DNA of 64,000 nt from Lathyrus oleraceus (lineage: Eukaryota > Streptophyta > Magnoliopsida > Fabales > Fabaceae). This document shows positions 54,792 to 64,000 of the stretch, piece by piece. The stretch spans positions 343,110,399-343,174,398 of the forward strand of contig NC_066581.1 of assembly GCF_024323335.1 (NCBI RefSeq), in the 5' to 3' direction. Position 1 is the first letter of the stretch; each line of letters begins with the position of its first letter. The position numbers were made by a program, and so were the translations under genes. The notes under the pieces are model-generated. The model searched no databases. It saw only the letters and a list, made by a program, of their open reading frames with translations, and was not told where the DNA came from.

Positions 54792-57700
54792 CAGTGGCAG
54801 AGCCAGATAAAATTTTTTGGGATGGCCGCTAACGTAAAATAAAGATTATAAATAAAATGTAAATAGTATTTTAAATAAAACATTAAAGTTAAAATAAATA
54901 CAAAGTTAATTACTAAAAATTTAAATTACATGACTTAAAACTACCTTAAAGTAATGCTTTACGCGTTTCGAGTGACTTGAAATCGTCAATAATTGACTCC
55001 AAACTAATGCTTGCACTAATCTCCCTTTCAATATATACTGTCATGCTATCTCCAAGAAACCCATCATCCATCTTGTTTCTCAACTTAGTCTTAATAATTT
55101 TCATTGCTGAAAAAGACTTCTCAGTTGTGGCCGTAGAAACGGGAAGAGTCATGATAAGACGAAGTAGTCTATCAATCAAGAAGTAAGTTTCAGCCTGTCC
55201 AGATGCAACCAAACATGAACATAGTTCTTGAATAGTTGATAAATTATTCAAGTTTGATGCTTGACGAGCAACAAATAGAAAATGTTGGAGTTGAAATTGC
55301 AAATTATTCTTCTCTTGATCACTAAAATCCATAGAATAATATTTTTCAACTAAAGAACAAATAGTATCAATGCTAAAAGCTTTATATCCATCCTTAGGAG
55401 ATAAAGAACAAGAAAGAGTTAACAAATCCATTGCCTGTTCACTGAATCTGCTATTCAACTCTTGTAACTGTTTGTCAATGGTAGTGAAAAAGATTTCAAC
55501 TTTAAAGTAATGTTGAATTGTGACTTGATTCTCTTCAAGACGGGAGCGTCCAAATCTTGTTGTTGAATGAACATCATTAAGATCAGGAATCGCAATACCA
55601 TGCTTTTCACAAAAAGATACCACTTTAGTAAACAATATATCCCAACCATTTTCTCTCAAACCTTGAATAAGATGTTTTGTTGAACGAACCAAGTTCATAT
55701 CATTAACTACATCTTGATTTTTTTTGTAAGGCTTGACAAAGCATATCTGTTATTCCCATGATTTCTTTCATCAAGTGCAAAATAAATATAAAATCAAATG
55801 CCTTCAAGTAATTGTAACAACTATCTACATCCCCACGTGTAGCATAACTCCCTCTATCTTTTGCAAATTTTTTTAAAACTAAACAAGTTGCTTCATACAT
55901 GTTTATCAAGCTAGAAATTGAATCGTAATGTGATCCCCAACGAGTATCTCCAGCTCGTTTCAATGTACCAACTTGATTTGCACCTTTACCAGTTACAATC
56001 TCATCAATCTCTAACAAATAAGAAATTTCTTCTAATTGGGCAGCTTGTAACTCATCATGACGCTTTGTAAAAGAACAAACAACATTCACAACAAAGATCA
56101 GCTTCTCAAAAAATTTATGAACAAGTTTGACTTCTCTTGATGATGTAACTAATGCAAGTTGCAATCGATGAGCAAAACAATGAACATAGTATGCATAAGG
56201 ACAATCCTTCATAAAGAGGGCTTGTAAACCATTCCATTCTCCTCTCATATTGCTAGCACCATCATACCCTTGGCCACGAATGTTAGAAACATCAAGGTTA
56301 TGTTGAGAAAGTATATCACATATTGCTTCCTTAAGAGTTAAAGATGTGGTGTCTTTAACATGTGCCACATCAAAAAATCTCTCTTGTATTAAACCAAGTT
56401 TATCAACAAATCTTAATACAAGAGCCATTTGTTTCTTTTTTGACTCATTACGAGCTTTATCAACAACGATACAAAATTTGGAATCACCAATTTCCTCACG
56501 AATACTCTTTTTCACCCTACTAGAAAGAATTTGCAAGAGCTCTTTTTGAATTTGATGTGAAGTATACTTGCAATTTTGTGGAGCATTTTCCAACACAACT
56601 TTTGCAACTTCATCATTGTAGGATGCTAAAAGTTTAAATAACTCAAGAAAGTTACCTTGATTTCTTGATTTGCTACTTTCGTCGTGACCCCTAAAAGCAC
56701 AAGCTTGTAGTGTTAACCAACGAACAGTGTCAATTAAAGTCTTGAGTCGTAACCGATTATTCATTCTTTGACTTGAACTTTGCACTTGAATAACATTTCT
56801 AATATGACCATCTTGACAAGCTTTCATTGCATTGTTGTGTGGTGAGCAAGGATCCTTCCCTATGTGTTTAAGAAAGGAATAATGTTTTCCATTCCTAACT
56901 TTCTTCAAATTTCTAAAACCCATAGAAATAAAGACAAGTGATCCGGGACGTCCACTTAGTTTTTTGCTAAAAAGGTAACATGGTAAGAAATATGCGGCAT
57001 CTTCAGATGGTGAATATTCTAACCATGATGGAAATATGCTAAACCAAGTATGTTGAAACCTTCTCGGATGATCCTCGTTACCGGACAAAGGATAATTTTC
57101 TAAATGAATTTGATATGGACCCCATTTTATATAAGCTCTTAGTATTGGATCCACTTGATTTGGTGGATATTGCCAAATCGAAGGACGCTTTCCAGGATCG
57201 CGTTCCAAAGAATTTTCAAAACCATGATGCTCTTCAATTGTTGGATTCTCAAGAACTATTTCAGATTCGGATGTTGGGATTATAATTTCTTCATCTCTCT
57301 CTTCTCTTTCAATTTCACATGCTTTCCTTTTTAAAAAAGAATCAATTTTCCTATTATTCATCTTTACTCTTCCTATAATATCATATCAGATCAATAAATC
57401 AATTTAGAGAACATAAAAATTAAAAGAGAAAAAAATTAATAAACTTAATTAATCAACTTTAATCCATTTTCAAATACCGGTAACTTCACTATTAGAAATT
57501 AGCAGCAACAATGATTAAATAAACCTTATTATAGTGTATAACTATATTTGTAAATTACAGTGTTATGAATTGGCTTAATAAACCTCATATAGATTATTTT
57601 AACACATCAAGAAAGAAGAACCCTAAAAATCTCAAAAACACAAATCAAGCAATCACTTTAATTTGTTACTCTTTATAAAAGAAGAATGAATAAAGTTTTT

Positions 57701-57956
57701 TACCTGTTAGATGCCGATCACTTTAATCTGTTCCGATTCCGGTGGCGGTAGCAAACCCATATGAGAAAGAAAGGAAAGGTAGGAGCTTTTTACCTTATCT
57801 GTATTTTAACCTAACTTTGAATGAAAAAGAAAAAATAAAAATTAATTTTAATTTAAAATAAGGATGTTTTAGTAATTTAATATATATGAATTAAAAAAGA
57901 TAAAAAGTTGAGGGGTGGCCGTGGCCTTCCCACGTCCCCCCTCAGTTCCGCCACTG
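54792..57956 (-). mobile_element. hAT DNA transposon, nearly complete
   Basis: A 3,165-bp element with ends CAGTGGCAGAGCCAG and (inverted) CAGTGGCGGAACTGAG, the usual start of plant hAT elements. The 8-bp flanks GGGTAGTG (54784-54791) and GGGTTGTG (57957-57964) agree at seven positions, as expected for the hAT target duplication. It carries one transposase gene on the minus strand. It sits inside the inner Athila element, the third layer of nesting. Confidence 0.92.
54946..57361 (-). pseudogene. hAT transposase (ZMYM1-like, DUF4371 type), one frameshift
   Basis: The first frame (57361-55703, 552 codons) starts MNNRKIDSFLKRKACEIERE and has the TTF-type zinc-finger region (HTWFSIFPSWLEYSPSEDAA, FLPCYLFSKK) and the RNase-H-like core: IVVDKARNESKKKQMALVLR, IRGQGYDGASNMRGEWNGLQ, YYVHCFAHRLQLAL, DTRWGSHYDSI. 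It breaks at a run of eight A (plus-strand T, 55718-55725) and continues in the next frame (55698-54946, 250 codons) with the dimerisation domain LPVSTATTEKSFSAMKIIKT. This one-base length change is the only clear lesion. Family members usually read VDEARDES where this one has VDKARNES. A complete protein would be about 800 residues, normal for the family. Confidence 0.9.
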
Positions 57957-57964
57957 GGGTTGTG

Positions 57965-59221
57965 TCCATTGACCTTGAAATTTTGATTAGTGCATTCGCC
58001 TTGTATTCCAGGATCAAAGAAGAATCTTTGATAAGTAAAAGTGTTGAATGAGCGTGTGAAAGTGATCTCCTTTTTCATAACATCAAGAATTAAAGGATTA
58101 CGGGGTTGTCTCACTACTTTTGTTTCATCTTTAAGTGATATCCTAGGTATACATATGGATGGGCTAATATCACGAGTGTCAGCCAAGGTCCATCCAATTC
58201 CCTTCTTATATGTCTGCTTAAGTTGAAGCTTTGATGAATAATATGAATCATCGGGAAGTGATTTAGGCTCTAAAGAATGTGGTTGTTCAATGGATGGTAT
58301 GTTTGGGGCAACCGGAATGTCAAGAGCTTCAGCTACATAAACAACTTCACTTACACTGTCACCCTGCAAGACAGCATCAATCTCAGCACAAACAACACAA
58401 TTGTTAGTGTTAGTACAATCATCACATGAGTAAATATCATCAAAACTAGATAAAGTTGGAAAATCAGCTGAAAACAAATCAGAATAAACTTCATCAACAA
58501 CTTCAGAAAGCGGCTCTATTTGAAAAACAAAATGCTCTTCCTCGTCAATCTTCTTATTTTCCAATACTCTTTGTGGTGAAGGGATTGGTGATACATACTT
58601 TTTTTCAACCTCAACAACAATAAAAGGTTCGGGTTTATTTTCAGGTGTTACACTAACAATTTTTTATATTTTTTTTAGGGCTGGTTCTGTAACTTTTCCG
58701 GATCTCAAGGAAATTGCACTCACATTAGAGCCTTTTGGATTAACTATTGTTTGAGCATGTAGTTGGTTCGATCCTCGAGCTTGCTGCATGGCATTCATTG
58801 AAGTGGCAAGTTGTCCAATTTGTGTTTGCAAAGTCTGAATACTATAATCTGTTCGCTGCTGAAATTGGATACTGTTTACAACCATTTGCTTGACAAGTTC
58901 CTCTAGTGAAGGTTCAGGAGGTGAAGAAGTGGTTACCTGTGGAAGGTTATATGGTGGTAGTGGTGGAATAGGTAGCATCAATTGTTTCACTAAAGATGTA
59001 AGTTCATCAATTCTGGTTTCTAGAGCTTTGTTGGAAGAAGAAACCTGAATCTCATTCACACCTGTTGCTTGGACCATAAAATTATCCCTTGTTGTGAACT
59101 GTTGAGAGTTAAGTGACATGTTCCCAATCAAGGATTTGGCAGCAACAAGATATTCAATACACAAAGCATTATAATCAACATCAGGGGTAACAAGTTCTCT
59201 CAGAGTTCTTTTGTCAGCCAT
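57965..59221 (-). pseudogene. Chimeric gag / RT fragment / integrase tail frame of the inner Athila element
   Basis: One frame from ATG 59221: MADKRTLRELVTPDVDYNAL (gag start), a jump to the gag C-terminus (TRIDELTSLVKQL, IQTLQTQIGQLATSMNAMQQ, NVSAISLRSGK), one stop near 58664, then an acidic linker, the RT-proximal GIGWTLADTRDISPSICIPR, and a jump to NQNFKVNGH, the integrase tail, where the hAT insertion interrupts it. Most of gag, all of protease, most of RT, RNase H and integrase are missing. Confidence 0.8.
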
Positions 59222-59735
59222 GTTAAACTCAATAGGAAAAAAAATTAACAAACAATGACAAAACACAACTAATTCAGCAATGCAGCAACAAATAGGAAAA
59301 TACCGACAATGTCCCTATTAAGTAAAAACAATTAAAATACGAAAAAAACAATTAAAATAAAATACAAAAAATACAAAAACACAAAAATTAATCTAATAAC
59401 GTCAATTAAGAATTTTGAGAATTTTTGTGGAATTTTCTGAAACTATCAAAACAGAAAATAAATCATAAAAAATAGAAAAATAAGGAATTTTGGAGTTTTA
59501 GAACAACTTCCACTATTTAGTTTCTAAATAGAGGCTTTTAATCCTTGATTTTTTCCTAGTCAATCGATAAAGAATCATAATAATTTGAGATAATTTTCTA
59601 AAAAAACAGATTTTTTTTATCCTAAAACGCCTAAAGACCAAAACGCAAGAAAGTTAGGGCAAAAAAAATGTTAAAACAGAACACCTATAACTATGATAAT
59701 GGTTAGACTAGAATAATGGTTAAAATCTACAAGAG
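59222..59735 (-). other. Leader of the inner Athila element, no gene seen
   Basis: AT-rich sequence between primer site and gag start. Nothing recognisable beyond short AACAATTAAAATA repeats. Confidence 0.5.
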
Positions 59736-59754
59736 TCCCCGGCAACGGTGCTAA
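59736..59754 (-). other. Primer binding site, tRNA-Asp-like
   Basis: On the minus strand TAGCACCGTTGCCGGGGA follows the LTR; it differs at two positions from the site of the element at 23203 (TGGCGCCGTTGCCGGGGA). Confidence 0.75.
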
Positions 59755-59756
59755 TT

Positions 59757-60836
59757 TGATCCGTTGTCGCACACGGGTCAAAAACGAGTTTAAAAGTGTA
59801 GTAAAACGGAAGCGACACTCGAATATCGTATCACAAGGACTCTTGAATGTTATAACCAAACGAATGAAAATAAGGGGGTTTTTAAGGTTCAAAACTTAAA
59901 TCGATGATTATTAAAGGTAAAATCAAAATTGATAAATAAGCCAATCTATTGTATCGATTTCCGACTTATCATCGATTCTTATAATTTCAATTCCCTAGCG
60001 GATTCAATCCCATTCAATTACAATATCCACTGACAAGTGCAAATTGGTATTATATGATGTACGTTGCTAATTTTCGAATTAAGCAAACGGATTTAAGCAG
60101 ACGCGAATTAAGCAAACGCGACTTAATCAAACACGATAACGAAAAAGCTACGCTAACGTGATTATAGTTAAGGATCATACAACTAATCAAATTTAATCAA
60201 CTCTATCCTATAAGAAACAATCGAATTAAGCAAACGAAAGTAATCGAATTAAGAAAACGAGTTTATAGGAAGAATTGAAAAGAAATCGAAATTAAACTGA
60301 AATTATTAAAAACCTCAAAGTGGAATTCGAATACAACAGATTAGCTCTTCGGAAATTATCTCTCCATGAATCTTCTAAGCAATATTGTCTCATCAAAATT
60401 CAGAATTAGGATTACTATACTAGTGAAAGACCTATTATAATAAAAGACAAATTCGGGTCCTTATGGGATCCGGCCAAAAAATTACAAAAACTGACCCAAA
60501 CTAACTATTTTAATTAAGTCTGGAACTTCAACAAATTATTCGATCATTCTTCATTCCGAATTTGCTTTTGACTTCAACTTAAAACTTGTAGTTCTTTCCC
60601 TTAGCTTTCTAACACATATTAGAACACGTCAATCCGATTCCTATAGCCCAAGTTATGATCTGCATAGTGACAAGGTATCAAATAATTGTTTATGCTGAAA
60701 ATAAAGTACGAAAATAAAATAAAGCAAAAAATAAACTTAAATCTAAAAACATAATAAAATAGTAAAATAAGTAAAATAAACTAAGGAAATGCATAAGTAC
60801 AATATTAGAAGAAAGTGCATCAAAATGCACTGATCA
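59757..60836 (-). repeat. 5' LTR of the inner Athila element (1080 bp)
   Basis: Partner of 52198-53274. By eye some 40-45 base differences, more than between the LTRs of the element at 23203 or the Maximus element. Confidence 0.92.
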
Positions 60837-60841
60837 CCGTC

Positions 60842-61386
60842 TTAATAGGTGGGAAGTATCATGCTAAGAGAACTTTCTTCAACTCGTTCCACGTAGTGAC
60901 AGAGTTGGATGGTAGAGATTGGAGCCAAGATCTAGCTCTATCTCTTAATGAGAAATGGAAAATACGTAGTCTTATAGCTTCGGGGCTGACACCATTTTCT
61001 TTCACTGTGTCTGCGTATTGCAAAAACACTGACAAATGTAGGTTCGGGTCCTCCGTGAGACTACATGAAAATTGGTTTTGCTGTACGGCTGAAGACAACG
61101 AAGGTTTTAGCTCGAAATTATTTTCCTCGATGACAGGGGCAACGATGATGTTATGTGGTTGATCCTGCGAAGGGATGACATAGTACTTAAGAGGACGGTT
61201 CTGCGGTCCTTCGACCATCTCTGGTTGTATAACTGGTTCAGGAATAGGGATATTAGGATCGGGAAGATTTTTCTTGATACGGTGTTCTCGTATCAGGTCT
61301 TGTATCCGGCATTCTAATCTTAGATAACACTCTGGTTCATTGAATGGTAGCTTTAATTTCTCGCATTGAGAGCGAGTACTTGGCAT
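60842..61386 (-). pseudogene. gag: Gag of the large Athila element, N-terminal part
   Basis: Starts MPSTRSQCEKLKLPFNEPEC and contains NNFELKPSLSSAVQQNQFSC and RLRIFHFSLRDRARSWLQSL, the Athila gag core. It runs to ELKKVLLA, a stop at 60859, and the break made by the inner element at 60841. Removing that element and one CCGTC joins it to 52192. Confidence 0.88.
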
Positions 61387-61471
61387 ACACTCGACAAATT
61401 AGAAAAGGGAAATAGATTCGTTTGCCTTAGTCTATACTGGGCAACACTGGAGTTACGATATCGACTAAATT

Positions 61472-61490
61472 AGTCCCCGACAACGGAGCC
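61472..61490 (-). other. Primer binding site, tRNA-Asp-like
   Basis: On the minus strand TGGCTCCGTTGTCGGGGA lies a few bases after the 5' LTR. Two differences from the canonical Athila site. Confidence 0.78.
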
Positions 61491-61497
61491 AAAAATT

Positions 61498-63349
61498 TGA
61501 TCGCGACTTAGTAAGTCTATGGGATTCGTTACTGCAAGTGCACAGTCTTATCGCGTAATTTTAAAGATTATCGAACCCAAAGGACTAATGATCGAACGTA
61601 CCGTTATCTAATGTTACTATGTAAATCTAAGGATGAGGATCTTTCTAAGAGTGGAGGGACAAAAAGAAATAACTATAACTAGAACAGAATATTAATAAAT
61701 ATATTTAATAACGGGATATCGGTATGTAACACATCCAACTTCTGGGATTCGATAGATATTTAGTGTAATCTTAAAGATCAAAATATTCTTCAATAGAAAT
61801 TATTTATTTAAAGGACTTTGTCTCACACTCTCGTTTTTATTGACTCTGACCATACTCTTAAACCAGAATGCTTGACTCTCGCGGTCTCGTTTGAGTTTAA
61901 AAGTAATTTTTAAATATAAATAAAGTCTAATTAATCCTAAAGCGCTCTCACCGTGTTTAGGATTAATGCCTAGTTTCACCTAGGGGTGGCAAACGGGCAT
62001 GCCCGCCCCGCAAAAGCCCGCAAAAAAATGGGGCGGGGCGGGGCGGTTATAGTTGAGGATGTGGGCCTAAAACTTAGACTCGCCCCGCAAAAAAGTGAGG
62101 GCGGGGCGGAGAAAGCCCACGGGCACTGCACTCTTTAAACCTAAAAATGCAAAAATTTATGTAAATGCACGTGCACGCAAAAGCCCGCGAAAAAAACGGG
62201 GCGGGGCGGGGCGGGGCGGACACATTAGAGGGTGAGGGCCTAAATCCTTGGCCCGCCCCGCACTAAAGTGCGGGCAAAACGGACATGTCCAGCGGGCCGG
62301 GCCCGTTTTGCCACCCCTAGTTTCAGCTATCCGGTTAAAATCTTAAACTCTCGTTCTTATTGACCGTAACCTTTGTTTTCTTTGTACTCTCGTACGAAAA
62401 ACAATTTTGAATTTAAAATAAGAAACTAAAACCGGAAAATAATATTTTATAAAAGCCAACACCAAGTATTTACGAATCCCGTCGTTTCGACGGTCTTTAC
62501 ATATCGATACCTATTGGTTTAGCCGAACATGGATCCGGGAGCAGACATGATATTCAGATAATTAAGCATACAATAAGGCATAAGTAATTAAAATGGCAAT
62601 TGAAATAAAACCTAGAATATAAATCGAGAACTTAGAATGAATACTGATTCTTCAAATTAAACAATGTCGGCACGCTTTGGCAATCGAGTACACCGTTACA
62701 ATCAAACTCAGTTGCTTAAATTATAATTGCAATAGTCCCTGATGTGGAGAATCTATTGCTTTTACAAGGTAGGAATCTGCCTAAGAAAATCTAACAACAA
62801 GAATCTGACTAGAAAAATGCACCCCCGCCCGTGAAGACTAACTTCTCTATATATACTCCCCACTCTCCTTAAAAGTAGCCTTGGATATCTACTAGTAGGG
62901 AGCGGTTGGTTGAAAAAGTAAAAACCGGTCGTGGCAAAAAGTGTGGAGAAGAACAAGGAGGATCGGGTTGGTGGCGGCTGCCACAACCCTAATTTGGTCC
63001 ACGTGGCGGGCGCCACTTTATGTGAGGTGGGCGCCACCTTAATGCAATATGGTGGGCTCCACCACTTCATAGTCCCTCGTGGCGTGCGCCATGCTTCCAA
63101 GTGGTGGGCTTCACCCTTCTTGTATGGTGAGCGCCACCATTCATCTAGTGTGGTGGGCACCACTATTCATATTTTGCTCCATTTTCTTCCCTTTTTCTTT
63201 CCTTTTTGCTATTTTCCTCTTTGCTTGCCTAGACATCTCTTATTAGATAAATACCTAATATAAACATAAAATACAGCGTAGTACTATGAAAAATCAAGTA
63301 AAAAGCAATGCATGTTAAGTCAAATATACGATACATTTTCGCGTTATCA
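61498..63349 (-). repeat. 5' LTR of the large Athila element (1852 bp with MITE)
   Basis: Partner of 41089-42550. Longer because of the MITE with its duplication (347 bp) and about 44 bp extra in the GGCGCCAC cluster (63078-63140). The TATA box is at 62846-62856 on the minus strand. Confidence 0.92.
61981..62319. mobile_element. hAT-type MITE, GC-rich, 339 bp
   Basis: Inverted ends TAGGGGTGGCAAACGGGC and GCCCGTTTTGCCACCCCTA. Flanks GTTTCACC (61973-61980) and GTTTCAGC (62320-62327) are an 8-bp target duplication with one mismatch. The other LTR of the same element shows the empty site TAGTTTCAGCTATCC at 41571. The interior holds repeated GGGGCGGGGCGG and AAAGCCCGC and has no coding potential. 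Confidence 0.92.
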
Positions 63350-63354
63350 GCGAT

Positions 63355-64000
63355 CACATGCCATACCATCACAATTTCATTCATTTTTGCAAGTTACACC
63401 TCTCTAACCTCATCGACTTAGACATTGAAGTAATAAATATGCAGAAATACCCATATCCACCTATTGGAGATTCATCCCTCTGTATTAAAGATCTTATATA
63501 GAGACTTCACCAGCATCTCACCAATTTTCTATTTCACACCGGAATAGTGACGTCGTTTGTGGGTATTGTTTCATGATTCTTACGAAAACCCACGACAAAA
63601 TCCTTTGATCTCTTTCATTTCCCAGTCATATCCGTTCTTGTTAAGTGATCACATCATTCTGAGTTGTCTCAACCAGGAAGGGTAACTTCCAAAATAACTC
63701 GATTGGTCAATCATTGCAAAGAAGATCCTCATCTCCACTCATGAATGCCATCCTTATCTTGCTGGGAATGAAGGTCTAGTTCTAGTAACATCTCCAACCA
63801 CTTAATCTTCCAGAATTTTGGTTCCTACATTGGATGGACGAGGAGCTTTCCAGGCCCTTCAACGTTCTAGCCATTTTAGCAACACTCCAAGGTCAAACAT
63901 CTAAAAAACCTTAACTTTAAATGCAAGCATCCAAGCCATAAATGTTTCAGAAAATTCAACAACTTCAAGCTACACTCGGGATGCAAGGATAGAACAAACT
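63355..64000. other. Right flank without a supported gene
   Basis: Single-copy-looking sequence after the large Athila element. TCTTATATAGAG at 63489-63500 resembles a TATA box on the plus strand, but no convincing coding sequence follows before the window ends. Confidence 0.4.

Larger units (their letters stand above)
52198..60836 (-). mobile_element. Inner Athila-type element, internal deletion derivative, inserted in gag
   Basis: An 8,639-bp element with LTRs of 1077 and 1080 bp starting TGATCCGTTGTCGCACACGG and ending GCACTGATCA. The target duplication CCGTC is exact at 52193-52197 and 60837-60841. Removing the hAT insert leaves about 5.5 kb. Inside are only a shortened gag, a piece of the RT N-terminus and an integrase tail. 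The LTRs differ at about 4% by eye. Primer site is tRNA-Asp-like. Confidence 0.92.
41089..63349 (-). mobile_element. Large Athila-type (Ty3/gypsy) element with nested insertions
   Basis: A 22,261-bp interval bounded by LTRs starting TGRTCGCGACTTAG and ending TTTCGCGTTATCA, with an exact target duplication GCGAT at 41084-41088 and 63350-63354. Without the inner 8.6-kb Athila-type element and the 339-bp MITE it is about 13.3 kb. Minus-strand order: 5' LTR, tRNA-Asp-like primer site, gag (split), protease, RT, RNase H, integrase, then two extra 3' gene cassettes, polypurine tract, 3' LTR. Every gene carries lesions. The LTRs differ by several percent, so it is older than the element at 23203. 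Confidence 0.92.

Noticed and set aside
63489..63500. TATA box of a gene at the right edge
   Set aside because: No start codon with a convincing coding sequence follows within the window.

Overview
The window looks like nuclear DNA of a flowering plant, most likely a legume of the Fabeae group (pea, vetch, faba bean). The reasons are an Ogre-type Ty3/gypsy element with a 5.4-kb LTR and a tRNA-Arg-type primer site, a SIRE/Maximus-type Ty1/copia element, several Athila-type elements, and one intron-rich host gene with canonical GT..AG splicing. The species assignment is inference. By my reading about nine tenths of the 64 kb is transposable-element DNA in nested layers, and only one gene can be defended as a host gene.

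Layout. (1) 1-22869: a minus-strand Ogre element whose 3' LTR lies beyond the left edge. Its pol is interrupted by an 11.25-kb SIRE/Maximus copia element (4097-15346, target duplication TCAAC) that carries gag, pol and an intact extra 3' ORF. The Ogre keeps pol, its intron, a gag-pro stub, the primer site and a 5' LTR full of minisatellites, but most of gag is missing. (2) 22870-31421: a decayed plus-strand copia fragment and its 3' LTR, split by a young Athila-type element (23203-30242, duplication TGAAC). That element lost RT, RNase H and nearly all of integrase and keeps gag and protease. (3) 31422-35285: the host gene, a 12-exon inositolphosphorylceramide synthase (ERH1/IPCS family) on the plus strand, with a SINE in intron 9. 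(4) 35615-38920: a TIR DNA transposon carrying a broken plant-mobile-domain gene and subterminal palindromes. (5) 38921-41088: gene-poor DNA with a relic GC-rich repeat and a diverged 0.3-kb tandem duplication. (6) 41089-63349: a 22.3-kb Athila-type element (duplication GCGAT). Its gag is split by another Athila-type deletion derivative (52198-60836, duplication CCGTC), which in turn contains a nearly intact hAT transposon (54792-57956). Its right LTR also contains a 339-bp hAT-type MITE. (7) 63355-64000: no gene seen.

How the parts relate. The clean target duplications give a relative order of insertion: Ogre before Maximus; copia fragment before the gag-only Athila; large Athila before small Athila before hAT. 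The most interesting structural theme is that two unrelated LTR elements (Maximus and the large Athila) carry, inside the element and just upstream of an extra 3' ORF, the same short repeated motifs that lie upstream of the TATA box in their own LTRs. In the Athila case an internal TATA box is also present. This suggests an internal promoter for a separate 3' transcript. A second theme is repeated loss of the reverse transcriptase/integrase block from Athila-type elements, with gag-derived reading frames joined in frame to the integrase tail.

All identifications are by reading motifs in the sequence and recalling protein families; no database search was run.
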